From: Streptomyces scabichelini
GTDB taxonomy: Bacteria; Actinomycetota; Actinomycetes; Streptomycetales; Streptomycetaceae
Direction of reading: 5' to 3'
Assembly: GCF_011045015.1 (NCBI RefSeq)
Contig: NZ_JAAKZY010000100.1
Span: 1-36,647 of the forward strand
Length of the DNA stretch: 36,647 bases
Below the pieces are notes generated by a model that was given only the letters and a program-made list of their open reading frames with translations, ran no database searches and was not told the origin of the DNA. A program made the position numbers and the translations under genes. Within the stretch, counting starts at the first letter, position 1, and each line of letters opens with the position of its first letter. Shown here one piece after another: positions 23,008 through 35,338 of the stretch.

Positions 23008-23104
23008 GCCTACGTCACCTCGGATGTCGAACTGTCGGATACGGACCGGTGAGGAACCTAGTCGCCCCACACCTGGGGAGCAACGAGCAACGCTTCTTGC
23101 CCGT

Positions 23105-23134
23105 CCTCCCCCACTGCCTTAAAAGTGTGGGAGG
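23105..23134. repeat. Inverted repeat in the pyrF-sIHF gap
   Basis: CCTCCCCCAC (23105-23114) and GTGTGGGAGG (23125-23134) pair over ten positions with one mismatch, around a ten-base loop. It is followed by TGCCCCCAC. Similar GGGGGCACCTCCC-type inverted repeats are common between Streptomyces genes. It may end the pyr operon transcript. The rest of the gap (23135-23296) shows nothing I recognise. Confidence 0.45.
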
Positions 23135-23296
23135 TGCCCCCACTCGTCGGAGACTAGCGGCCAAGTCGGCTGGAGTCAGCGAGAACAGCGGAAAAGTCCT
23201 GGTCAGCCTCCATTGAACCCGACATTCGGGACATAATGCTCCGGATTTGAGGATGTATTCAGACGTGGGACGTCTGCCAGGACCTCGTCGACGGCG

Positions 23297-24156
23297 CTAG
23301 GCCGCCGCCACAGCCGCCCTGATCTCCTCCGCGAACCGCGCCGCGGACGCGCGTAGCGCCCTTGCATCGGGCCCGTTGCGCAGGACACCCCGGCTGACGT
23401 TGGGCACCACCTGACGCACCGCCGACCCGAAGACGCCCGGAAGATCGGCCGGGGTCGCGCCCTGGGCACCGATGCCGGGCGCGAGGAGCGGCCCGTTGAT
23501 GTCGAGGTCGTACGAGGAGAGATCGCCGAGCGTGGCGCCCACGACCGCACCGAAGGACCCCATCGGGGTCTCCCCCGCGTTCTCCTCGGCGAGGTGCGCG
23601 AGCATCGTCGCGCCGACGTTCCGGCCGGCCGCGTCCTCGGGCCGTACCGCGTGCTGCACCTCGCCGCCCTCCGGGTTGGAGGTGAGCGCGAGGACGAACA
23701 GCCCGGCACCGCTCTCACGCGCGAGCTCGACGGCGGGCTTCAGCGATCCGTAGCCGAGGTAGGGCGAGACGGTGAGCGCGTCGGAGAAGAGCGGGGCGCC
23801 CTTGCGCAGGAAGGTCTCGGCGTACGCGGCCATGGTCGAGCCGATGTCGCCGCGCTTGGCGTCCATGACGACCAGCGCCCCGGCGGCCCGCGCCTCCTCG
23901 ACGGACTTCTCCAGTACGGCGATGCCACGCGACCCGAAGCGCTCGAAGAACGCGCTCTGCGGCTTCAGTACGGCGACCCGGTCGGCCAGTGCCTCGACGA
24001 CCGTGCGGCTGAAGCGCTCCAGGCCCGCGATGTCGTCGTTCAGGCCCCAGGCGGTGAGCAGCGAGGCGTGCGGGTCGATCCCGACACACAGCGGGCCCCG
24101 CTCGTCCATGACACGGCGCAGACGGGCGCCGAAGGGCTCCAGAGCACTCATGCTGC

Positions 24157-24160
<4 letters not shown>
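23297..24160 (-). CDS. pyrF: Orotidine 5'-phosphate decarboxylase
   Basis: A 287-residue OMP decarboxylase of the longer type found in actinobacteria, making UMP, the last step of pyrimidine synthesis. The substrate segment LCVGIDPHASLL and the catalytic VVMDAKRGDIGSTM (the Lys and Asp network) are intact. The ATG at 24160 overlaps the pyrD stop as ATGA and has GAGGAA nine bases upstream; a second ATG at 24151 is possible. It is the last gene of the pyrimidine cluster. Confidence 0.96.
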
Positions 24161-25266
<1,106 letters not shown>

Positions 25267-25307
25267 GTCTGAAGTGTCCTCGTGAAGCCGCATGAGTCCT
25301 CATGCGG

Positions 25308-25335
25308 AGGGGGACACCGTTTCCGGTGTCCCCCT
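25308..25335. terminator. Hairpin between carB and pyrD
   Basis: AGGGGGACACCG (25308-25319) and CGGTGTCCCCCT (25324-25335) form a perfect 12-bp stem with the loop TTTC. It begins five bases after the carB stop on the minus strand, so it looks like an internal terminator or attenuator of the pyr operon before pyrD and pyrF. Confidence 0.75.
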
Positions 25336-25340
25336 GGTGA

Positions 25341-28641
<3,301 letters not shown>

Positions 28642-28649
<8 letters not shown>

Positions 28650-29784
28650 GCTGGCCCTCCATCAGGGATACGAAGCGGTCGAACAGGTAGGCGGCGTCGT
28701 GCGGGCCCGCTGCCGCTTCGGGGTGGTACTGGACGCTGAACGCCGGCCGGTCGAGCAGCTGAAGCCCCTCGACGACCTGGTCGTTCAGACAGACGTGGGA
28801 GACCTCGGCACGTCCGTAGGGGGTGTCGCTGACGCGGTCGAGCGGCGCGTCGACGGCGAACCCGTGGTTGTGCGCGGTGACCTCGACCTTGCCGGTCGTA
28901 CGGTCCTGCACGGGCTGGTTGATGCCCCGGTGGCCGTACTTCAGCTTGTACGTGCCGAAGCCGAGCGCTCGGCCCAGGATCTGGTTGCCGAAGCAGATCC
29001 CGAAGAGCGGGGTCTCGCGCTCGAGCACGGAACGCATCACGGAGACCGGGTGCTCGGCCTTCTCCGGGTCACCGGGCCCGTTGGAGAAGAACACCCCGTC
29101 GGGGTTCACGGCGTAGATGTCCTCGGCGGTCGCGGTGGCGGGCAGCACATGCACCTCGATACCGCGCTCGGCCATCCGGTGCGGGGTCATGCCCTTGATG
29201 CCGAGGTCCACGGCGGCGACGGTGAACTTCTTCTCGCCGATGGCGGGGACGACGTACGTCTCCGTCGTGGCGACCTCCTCGTAGAGGCTGGCGCCCTTCA
29301 TCTCGGGGGCCTGGCGCACCTCGGCGAGCATGGTGCCCTCGTCGGGCAGCGCGTTCCCGGAGAAGATGCCGACGCGCATGGCGCCGCGCTCGCGCAGATG
29401 GCGGGTGAGCGCCCGGGTGTCGACGCCGGAGATCCCGACGATGTCCTGCCGGTCGAGCTCCTCGTCGAGCGAGCGGCGGGAGCGCCAGTTGGAGGGCACG
29501 CGCGCGGGGTCGCGTACGACATAGCCCGCGACCCAGATCCGCTTCGACTCGGGGTCCTCGTCGTTGACGCCGGTGTTGCCGACGTGCGGGGCGGTCATCA
29601 CGACGACCTGGCGGTGGTACGACGGGTCGGTGAGGGTCTCCTGGTAGCCGGTCATCCCGGTGGAGAACACGGCCTCTCCGAAGGTCACCCCCACGGCCCC
29701 GTAGGCGCGGCCGCGGAAGATCCGGCCGTCCTCCAGGACGAGTACGGCGGGAGTTTTGGAGGCTCCCCTGGTGGAGGTGGTCAT
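28642..29784 (-). CDS. carA: Carbamoyl-phosphate synthase small subunit
   Basis: A 380-residue glutaminase subunit that delivers ammonia to CarB. The N-terminal CPSase domain (AVLVLEDGRIFRGRAYGAVG, FSTGMTGYQETLTDPSY) and the class I glutamine amidotransferase domain with the Cys nucleophile in FGICFGNQILG and the His/Glu in QYHPEA are intact. The ATG at 29784 overlaps the preceding membrane protein stop as ATGA and has GGAAGG six bases upstream. The 3' end overlaps carB by 8 bp. Confidence 0.97.
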
Positions 29785-30368
29785 CGTGCGCCTTCCGTCG
29801 TGTTGCTGTCCTTGTTGATCATCTGGTTCAGGGTCTCGACCCACTCGTTGTGCTCGGCCGCGTGGTCGGAGCGGAACCCGGAGTCGAGCAGCCGGTCGCC
29901 GTGCTCCCAGGTGACGATCAGCAGGCCGCCCTCGGTGAGGACCTTGCCCGCGATGCCCTTGTCGAGCCGGGCCTCACGCAGCGCCTCAAGAGGCACGAAG
30001 AAGTCGGCCGCTCCGGGGCGTACTACATCCAGTCCCGCCTCCGTCAGCGTGAGTTCGACCCGGCTGCGGGTGCCCAGGCCGTGCGCCACGATGCGGTCGA
30101 GCCACTGCCCGGCGGTGGTCGAGCCGTGGTAGCGGCCACTCATCGACAACACAGTCAGCTTCACCGGACCGGGCTCGTCCGGGGCCTGGGGCAGCTCGGG
30201 CAGGTCGCCCTGGAGCGTGCCGCGCCACTTCCAGCCCTCGCGCATCAGCCAGTAGACGAGGGCGACGAAGAGTGCGAGGCCCACGAGCCAGCCGACGCGA
30301 GCGGCCCAGTCGGTCACTTCCGCAGACTTCTGTTCCGCGGCGTACGTCAGATGCGTCAGAGGTGTCAC
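29781..30368 (-). CDS. Single-pass membrane protein with PH-like domain, within the pyr operon
   Basis: A 195-residue protein. Residues 26-43 (VGWLVGLALFVALVYWLM) form one transmembrane helix. The cytoplasmic part (about 70-190) has a beta-rich pattern (VKLTVLSMSGRYHGSTTAGQ, RVELTLTEAGLDVVRP, LLIVTWEHGDRLLDSGFR) that resembles bacterial PH-like domains. The GTG start at 30368 overlaps the pyrC stop in GTGA, and the stop overlaps carA in ATGA, so it is translationally coupled inside the pyrimidine operon. The same gene lies there in other Streptomyces, as I recall. No enzymatic residues are evident; a link with pyrimidine enzymes at the membrane is possible but unproven. Confidence 0.85.
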   Translation of the reverse strand: MTPLTHLTYAAEQKSAEVTDWAARVGWLVGLALFVALVYWLMREGWKWRGTLQGDLPELPQAPDEPGPVKLTVLSMSGRYHGSTTAGQWLDRIVAHGLGTRSRVELTLTEAGLDVVRPGAADFFVPLEALREARLDKGIAGKVLTEGGLLIVTWEHGDRLLDSGFRSDHAAEHNEWVETLNQMINKDSNTTEGAR

Positions 30369-31660
30369 GCGAGCTTCCCGTCGACGAGCGTGGCGCGGCC
30401 CCGGAGCCACGTGTGCGTGACACGGCCCGGCAGCTCACGACCCTCGTACGGAGTGTTGCGGCTGCGCGACGCGAAGCCCGTGGGGTCCACGGCTCCACGG
30501 TATGCCGGATCGACGAGCGTGAGGTTGGCGGGCTCACCTGCCGAGACGGGGCGGCCGTGTCCCTTCGCCCGGCCGATCCGGGCGGGCTTGAAGGACATAC
30601 GGTCCGCGACGCCGGCCCAGTCGAGGAGCCCGCTGTCGACCATCGTCTGCTGGACCACGGACAGCGCGGTCTCCAGGCCGACCATGCCCATGGCGGCCGC
30701 GGCCCACTCGCAGTCCTTGTCCTCGTGCGGGTGCGGGGCGTGGTCGGTGGCGACGATGTCGATCGTGCCGTCGGCGAGCGCCTCGCGCAGGGCCAGCACG
30801 TCGCGCTCGGTGCGCAGCGGCGGGTTGACCTTGTAGACCGGGTTGTACGAGCGGACCAGCTCGTCGGTCAGGAGCAGGTGGTGCGGGGTGACCTCGGCGG
30901 TCACGTCGATGCCGCGGGACTTGGCCCAGCGCACGATCTCGACCGAACCGGCGGTCGAGAGGTGGCAGATGTGGACGCGGGACCCGACGTGCTCGGCGAG
31001 GAGGACATCCCGGGCGATGATCGATTCCTCGGCCACCGCGGGCCAGCCGCCGAGCCCCAGCTCGGCCGAGACGACGCCCTCGTTCATCTGGGCCCCCTCG
31101 GTCAGCCGCGGCTCCTGCGCGTGCTGGGCGACGACGCCGCCGAAGGCCTTCACGTATTCCAGCGCCCGCCGCATGATCACGGCGTCGTCCACGCACTTGC
31201 CGTCGTCGGAGAAGACCGTGACTCCGGCCGCCGACTCGTGCATCGCGCCCAGCTCGGCGAGCTTCTTGCCCTCCAGGCCGACCGTGACGGCTCCGATGGG
31301 CTGCACGTCGCAGTAGCCGTGCTGCTGACCGAGCCGGTAGACCTGCTCGACCACACCGGCGGTGTCGGCGACCGGGAAGGTGTTGGCCATGGCGAACACG
31401 GTCGTGTAACCGCCGCTCGCGGCAGCCCGCGTACCGGTCAGGACGGTCTCGGAGTCCTCACGCCCGGGCTCGCGCAGATGAGTGTGCAGGTCGACGAGGC
31501 CCGGAAGGAGTACCTTGCCGCCGGCCTCGACGACTTCGGCGCCTTCGGCGGCCTCGGCGGGGAGCCCGACACCGACCTCGACGATGGTGTCGCCGTCGAT
31601 CAGGACGTCCTGCGGCTCGCCGCCGAGCACCTTCGCACCACGAATAAGGATCTTGCTCAT
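30365..31660 (-). CDS. pyrC: Dihydroorotase
   Basis: A 431-residue type I dihydroorotase of the amidohydrolase superfamily, closing carbamoyl aspartate to dihydroorotate. The zinc ligands and substrate Arg lie in DLHTHLREPG; FSDDGKCVDD, HICHLST and the catalytic Asp in DIVATDHAPHPHEDK follow. The ATG at 31660 lies five bases after the pyrB stop. The next gene overlaps its stop by 4 bp. Confidence 0.97.
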   Translation of the reverse strand: MSKILIRGAKVLGGEPQDVLIDGDTIVEVGVGLPAEAAEGAEVVEAGGKVLLPGLVDLHTHLREPGREDSETVLTGTRAAASGGYTTVFAMANTFPVADTAGVVEQVYRLGQQHGYCDVQPIGAVTVGLEGKKLAELGAMHESAAGVTVFSDDGKCVDDAVIMRRALEYVKAFGGVVAQHAQEPRLTEGAQMNEGVVSAELGLGGWPAVAEESIIARDVLLAEHVGSRVHICHLSTAGSVEIVRWAKSRGIDVTAEVTPHHLLLTDELVRSYNPVYKVNPPLRTERDVLALREALADGTIDIVATDHAPHPHEDKDCEWAAAAMGMVGLETALSVVQQTMVDSGLLDWAGVADRMSFKPARIGRAKGHGRPVSAGEPANLTLVDPAYRGAVDPTGFASRSRNTPYEGRELPGRVTHTWLRGRATLVDGKLA

Positions 31661-31665
31661 CTTGC

Positions 31666-32643
31666 CTACTTCTCCTCGGTACGGGTGTGGGTGACGGCGG
31701 GCTCGTTGCCGCCCAGGAGCAGGTACAGGACCGCCATGCGGATCGAGACGCCGTTGGCGACCTGCTCGATGGCGGTGCAGCGGTCGGAGTCGGCGACCTC
31801 GGCGGTGATCTCCATGCCGCGGACCATCGGTCCCGGGTGCATCACGATGGCGTGCTCGGGCATCCGCGCCATGCGGTCGCCGTCGAGGCCGTAGCGCCGC
31901 GAGTACTCGCGCTCGGTCGGGAAGAAGGCCGCGTTCATCCGCTCACGCTGGACGCGCAGCAGCATCACGGCGTCGGACTTGGACAGCGTGCTGTCGAGGT
32001 CGTACGAGATCTCGCAGGGCCAGCTCTCGATGCCGACCGGCAGCAGGGTGGGCGGGGCGACGAGGGTGACCTCGGCGCCGAGGGTGTGCAACAGGTCGAC
32101 GTTCGAGCGGGCGACCCGGCTGTGCAGGACGTCACCGACGAGCGTGATGCGCTTGCCCGCCAGGTCCTGGCCGAGCCCGGCGTCCCGTCCGACGAGGCGG
32201 CGCCGCATGGTGAAGGCGTCGAGCAGGGCCTGGGTGGGGTGCTGGTGGGTGCCGTCGCCGGCGTTGATGACGGCGGCGTCGATCCAGCCCGAGGTCGCGA
32301 GGCGGTACGGGGCTCCGGAGGCGCCGTGCCGGATGACGACGGCGTCGACGCCCATCGCCTCCAGAGTCTGGGCGGTGTCCTTCAAGGACTCGCCCTTGGA
32401 GACGCTGGACCCCTTGGCGGTGAAGTTGATGACGTCCGCGGAGAGGCGCTTCTCGGCGGCCTCGAAGGAGATCCGGGTACGGGTCGAGTCCTCGAAGAAG
32501 AGGTTGACGACGGTGCGGCCGCGCAGGGTCGGCAGTTTCTTGATCGGCCGGTCGGCGACCCGGGCCATCTCCTCGGCGGTGTCGAGGATCAGGATGGTGT
32601 CGTCGCGGGTGAGGTCGGCGGCCGAGATGAGATGACGCTGCAT
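31666..32643 (-). CDS. pyrB: Aspartate carbamoyltransferase catalytic subunit
   Basis: A 325-residue catalytic subunit that joins carbamoyl phosphate and aspartate. The carbamoyl-phosphate loop FFEDSTRTRISFE, the loop SSVSKGESLKDT, GDGTHQHPTQALLDAF and the HPGPM segment near the C-terminus are all intact. No pyrI regulatory subunit follows, as is usual for Gram-positive bacteria. It is preceded by pyrR across a 123-bp spacer that can fold, and pyrC follows after 5 bp. Confidence 0.97.
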   Translation of the reverse strand: MQRHLISAADLTRDDTILILDTAEEMARVADRPIKKLPTLRGRTVVNLFFEDSTRTRISFEAAEKRLSADVINFTAKGSSVSKGESLKDTAQTLEAMGVDAVVIRHGASGAPYRLATSGWIDAAVINAGDGTHQHPTQALLDAFTMRRRLVGRDAGLGQDLAGKRITLVGDVLHSRVARSNVDLLHTLGAEVTLVAPPTLLPVGIESWPCEISYDLDSTLSKSDAVMLLRVQRERMNAAFFPTEREYSRRYGLDGDRMARMPEHAIVMHPGPMVRGMEITAEVADSDRCTAIEQVANGVSIRMAVLYLLLGGNEPAVTHTRTEEK

Positions 32644-32653
32644 CTGTCAGGCT

Positions 32654-32744
32654 CCGTAAGGCAGTTCAGTTCGGGAGGCGAGGGCCCGGCGGGAGGTCGC
32701 AGCCGGGCAGGCGGACACGCGGAGGCGCACTCGGGGGCTTACGG
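32654..32744 (-). repeat. Nested inverted repeats in the pyrR-pyrB spacer
   Basis: CCGTAAG (32654-32660) pairs with CTTACGG (32738-32744), enclosing GCCCGGC (32684-32690) paired with GCCGGGC (32702-32708). The transcript between pyrR and pyrB can therefore fold into a long-range structure that presents the pyrB start nearby. There is no second copy of the PyrR-binding core here. A role in pyrB expression is a guess. Confidence 0.4.
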
Positions 32745-32766
32745 CAGGAAGACGTACGCCGGAGTG

Positions 32767-33339
32767 CTACTGCTGCGCGCCCGGTGAGGGCTGCTTCGCG
32801 CCGAGCAGCACGGTGTCGCGACCGTCCTCCTCGGCGAGCTGGACCTTGACCGTCTCCCGCAGCGACGTGGGGAGGTTCTTGCCGACGTAGTCGGCGCGGA
32901 TGGGGAGTTCGCGGTGGCCGCGGTCGACGAGCACCGCGAGCTGCACGGCGCGCGGACGGCCGATGTCGTTCAGCGCGTCGAGCGCGGCGCGGATGGTACG
33001 GCCGGAGAAGAGCACGTCGTCGACGAGGACGACCAGACGGCCGTCGATGCCGTCACCTGGGATGTCGGTGCGGGCCAGTGCACGCGGCGGGTGCATGCGC
33101 AGGTCGTCGCGGTACATCGTGATGTCGAGCGAGCCGACCGGGATCTTGCGGTCGGTGATCTCCTCGAGCTTGGCGGCGAGCCGCTGGGCGAGGAAGACTC
33201 CCCGCGTCGGAATGCCGAGAAGCACCACGTCGTCGGCGCCCTTGGCGCGCTCGACGATCTCGTGGGCGATGCGGGTCAGTACCCGCGCGATGTCCGGGCC
33301 TTCAAGCACGGGCCGGGCATCGGACTGTTGCGAGTCCAT
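32767..33339 (-). CDS. pyrR: Bifunctional pyr operon regulator / uracil phosphoribosyltransferase PyrR
   Basis: A 190-residue PyrR. With UMP bound it attaches to a hairpin in pyr mRNA and lowers expression; it can also have uracil phosphoribosyltransferase activity. The PRPP-binding motif is LVVLVDDVLFSGRTIRAALD, and the segment YRDDL and basic RNA-binding face residues are present. The ATG at 33339 has a strong AAGGAGGT nine bases upstream. It is the first gene of the minus-strand pyr operon and is divergent from bldD. The leader carries a PyrR-binding loop directly before the ribosome site, which suggests translational autocontrol. Confidence 0.96.
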   Translation of the reverse strand: MDSQQSDARPVLEGPDIARVLTRIAHEIVERAKGADDVVLLGIPTRGVFLAQRLAAKLEEITDRKIPVGSLDITMYRDDLRMHPPRALARTDIPGDGIDGRLVVLVDDVLFSGRTIRAALDALNDIGRPRAVQLAVLVDRGHRELPIRADYVGKNLPTSLRETVKVQLAEEDGRDTVLLGAKQPSPGAQQ

Positions 33340-33357
33340 ACGAGACGGACCTCCTTC

Positions 33358-33375
33358 TCCGCCTCACGGGACGGA
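33358..33375 (-). promoter_or_regulatory. PyrR-binding RNA hairpin in the pyrR leader
   Basis: On the minus strand the RNA reads TCCG, TCCCGTGAGG, CGGA: the stem TCCG/CGGA (33375-33372 with 33361-33358) closes a loop that matches the PyrR-binding consensus UCCNGNGAGGY (33371-33361). It ends one base before the Shine-Dalgarno AAGGAGGT (33356-33349). I see no terminator hairpin between it and the start codon, so control by blocking the ribosome, as described for mycobacterial PyrR, is more likely than attenuation. Confidence 0.8.
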
Positions 33376-33440
33376 CCTTAAAGGACGTCGGAATTGCGCC
33401 ACCAACGGTACCAGCCCGGCAACGGCCCTGATCACTCCCC

Positions 33441-33474
33441 TGGTGTCACTCGGGTCACCCCTTGGTATCACCCG
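33441..33474. repeat. Direct repeat TGGT(G/A)TCAC(T/C)CG in the pyrR-bldD gap
   Basis: TGGTGTCACTCG (33441-33452) and TGGTATCACCCG (33463-33474) are spaced by exactly 22 bp, two turns of DNA, as expected for a protein binding one face. It lies between the divergent pyrR and bldD genes. The protein is not known. Confidence 0.5.
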
Positions 33475-33514
33475 TCCGTGACTCCCACAGACGGGTCGGT
33501 CCGGACCATTCGGC

Positions 33515-33544
33515 TTGACGGGGGAGAGTAACGCTGCGTAACCT
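33515..33544 (+). promoter_or_regulatory. bldD promoter
   Basis: TTGACG (33515-33520) and TAACCT (33539-33544) are separated by 18 bases, a sigma70-type arrangement. The BldD box overlaps the -10 region. About 50 bp of leader precede the bldD start. Confidence 0.7.
33528..33542 (+). promoter_or_regulatory. BldD operator in the bldD promoter
   Basis: GTAACGCTGCGTAAC matches the published BldD consensus NTNACNCWGNGTNAN at every fixed position. A second dyad CTCAC-A-GTGAG follows at 33543-33553. BldD represses its own gene, which agrees with this location. Confidence 0.85.
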
Positions 33545-33604
33545 CACAGTGAGTCACCAGCCGCGCGGCAAAACCGCACGTCGACACAGTGTCCGGGGAG
33601 CTAT

Positions 33605-34105
33605 ATGTCCAGCGAATACGCCAAACAGCTCGGGGCCAAGCTCCGCGCGATCCGTACCCAGCAGGGCCTTTCCCTCCACGGCGTCGAGGAGAAGTCCCAG
33701 GGACGCTGGAAGGCGGTCGTGGTCGGTTCGTACGAGCGCGGCGACCGTGCCGTGACCGTGCAGCGCCTCGCCGAGCTGGCGGACTTCTACGGCGTACCGG
33801 TGCAGGAGCTGCTGCCGGGCACCACGCCGGGTGGCGCCGCCGAGCCGCCGCCGAAGCTGGTCCTGGACCTGGAGCGGCTGGCCCACGTCCCCGCCGAGAA
33901 GGCGGGCCCGCTGCAGCGGTATGCGGCCACGATCCAGTCCCAGCGCGGCGACTACAACGGCAAGGTCCTGTCGATCCGCCAGGACGACCTGCGCACCCTC
34001 GCCGTCATCTACGACCAGTCCCCCTCGGTCCTCACCGAGCAGCTGATCAACTGGGGCGTCCTGGACGCGGATGCGCGCCGCGCGGTCTCCCACGAGGAGG
34101 GCTGA
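33605..34105 (+). CDS. bldD: Developmental master repressor BldD
   Basis: A 166-residue BldD. The N-terminal XRE-like HTH (about 8-70, including LSLHGVEEKSQGRWKAVVVG and YERGDRAVTV) binds DNA as a dimer. The C-terminal domain binds a cyclic di-GMP tetramer through the RGD-X8-RQDD motif, intact at about residues 114-128 (RGDYNGKVLSIRQDD). This controls the switch from vegetative growth to sporulation. The ATG at 33605 has GGGGAG four bases upstream. It is divergent from pyrR, and its own promoter holds a BldD box. An 18-bp hairpin terminator follows. Confidence 0.98.
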   Translation: MSSEYAKQLGAKLRAIRTQQGLSLHGVEEKSQGRWKAVVVGSYERGDRAVTVQRLAELADFYGVPVQELLPGTTPGGAAEPPPKLVLDLERLAHVPAEKAGPLQRYAATIQSQRGDYNGKVLSIRQDDLRTLAVIYDQSPSVLTEQLINWGVLDADARRAVSHEEG

Positions 34106-34141
34106 CTCGCGTCGACTTCGTGAAGACGTGAAGAAACGTGC

Positions 34142-34183
34142 CGCCGGGGTGGCCGGAGCCAAAGGGCTCCGGCCACCCCGGCG
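34142..34183. terminator. bldD terminator
   Basis: A perfect 19-bp stem (34142-34160 with 34165-34183) with loop AAAG, starting CGCCGGGG, followed by CTTTTG. It lies 36 bp past the bldD stop and has the features of an intrinsic terminator. Confidence 0.9.
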
Positions 34184-34220
34184 CTTTTGTGCGCGTACGC
34201 GGGGAACACGAGGAACACGC

Positions 34221-34254
34221 CGGAGGGCCCGCAGCCTGCGCTGCGGGCCCTCCG
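34221..34254. terminator. nusB-side terminator
   Basis: A perfect 14-bp stem (34221-34234 with 34241-34254), arms CGGAGGGCCCGCAG and CTGCGGGCCCTCCG, loop CCTGCG. It lies 26 bp past the nusB stop on the minus strand and forms a convergent terminator pair with the bldD hairpin. Confidence 0.8.
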
Positions 34255-34279
34255 TGACGACTTATGACGGCCTATGGCA

Positions 34280-34711
34280 CTACTCGGCCCGGCGCAGCGA
34301 CGGCTTCAGGTCCTTGAAGCGGCCGAGCATGCCGTTCACGAAGGCCGGCGACTCGTCCGTGGAGAACTCCTTCGCGAGCTGCACCATCTCGTCGAGCACC
34401 ACCGCGTCCGGAGTCTCGTCGACCCAGATCAGCTCGTAGGCACCAAGACGCAGGATGTTGCGGTCGACGACCGGCATCCTGTCGATCGTCCAGCCGACGG
34501 CGTACTGCGCGATGAGCTCATCGATCCGGGGCGCCTTCTTCGCGTAGCCCTCGACCAGCTCCATCGTGTACTCGCTCACCGGCGGCTGCCGGGTGTCGGT
34601 CCGGGAATGCCGGATCCAGTCCGCGAGGACTGTCAGTACGTCCGCGTCGCGCTGGTCGCCCTCGAAGAGGATCTGGAAGGCGCGCTTGCGGGCCGTGTTG
34701 CGGGCAGCCAC
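34280..34711 (-). CDS. nusB: Transcription antitermination factor NusB
   Basis: A 143-residue NusB, which with NusE (S10) binds boxA RNA and supports rRNA antitermination. The N-terminal ARNTARKRAFQILFEGD and the region VDRNILRLGAYELIW with DAVVLDEMVQLAKEFS and FVNGMLGRF are typical. The start is a GTG at 34711, only two bases after the efp stop, with GGGTGA inside the efp end as a possible ribosome site, so it is expressed with efp. Confidence 0.95.
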   Translation of the reverse strand: MAARNTARKRAFQILFEGDQRDADVLTVLADWIRHSRTDTRQPPVSEYTMELVEGYAKKAPRIDELIAQYAVGWTIDRMPVVDRNILRLGAYELIWVDETPDAVVLDEMVQLAKEFSTDESPAFVNGMLGRFKDLKPSLRRAE

Positions 34712-34713
34712 GG

Positions 34714-35280
34714 TTAGCTGTTCACCCGGCCAAGGTAGTCGCTCGTGCGGGTGTCGACCTTGATCTTCTCGCCGGTGGTGATGAAGAGCGGCACGTTGAT
34801 CTGGTGGCCGGTCTCCAGGATGGCGGGCTTGGTGCCACCCGTGGAGCGGTCGCCCTGGACACCCGGCTCGGTCTCCTGGACGGTCAGCTCGACGGCGGCC
34901 GGCAGCTCGACGAAGAGCACCTCGCCCTCGTGCTGCGCGACGGTGGCCGTGAAGCCCTCGACGAGGAAGTTGGCGGCGTCGCCGACGGCCTTGCGGTCGA
35001 CCATGAGCTGGTCGTAGGTCTCCATGTCCATGAAGACGAAGTACTCGCCGTCCATGTACGAGAACTGCATGTCGCGCTTGTCGACAGTGGCCGTCTCGAC
35101 CTTGACACCGGCGTTGAACGTCTTGTCGACGACCTTGCCGGAGAGCACGTTCTTGAGCTTGGTGCGCACGAAGGCCGGGCCCTTGCCGGGCTTGACGTGC
35201 TGGAACTCGACGACGGACCAGAGCTGGCCGCCTTCGAGCTTGAGCACCAGGCCGTTCTTGAGGTCGTTCGTGGAAGCCAC
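34714..35280 (-). CDS. efp: Translation elongation factor P
   Basis: A 188-residue EF-P that relieves ribosome stalling at proline runs. The three beta domains are visible. The tip loop reads KPGKGPAFVR, with Lys33 at the modified-lysine position; a Pro-flanked loop of this kind is typical of actinobacteria, where EF-P may work unmodified. The GTG at 35280 has GGAG about 11 bases upstream. It lies 58 bp after the M24 gene and 2 bp before nusB, giving an M24-efp-nusB operon. Confidence 0.96.
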   Translation of the reverse strand: MASTNDLKNGLVLKLEGGQLWSVVEFQHVKPGKGPAFVRTKLKNVLSGKVVDKTFNAGVKVETATVDKRDMQFSYMDGEYFVFMDMETYDQLMVDRKAVGDAANFLVEGFTATVAQHEGEVLFVELPAAVELTVQETEPGVQGDRSTGGTKPAILETGHQINVPLFITTGEKIKVDTRTSDYLGRVNS

Positions 35281-35338
35281 GGTTGCGGAATCTCCTGGAC
35301 TGACGTGGACGACCCCGGGGCAGGCGCACAGCTCGAAG

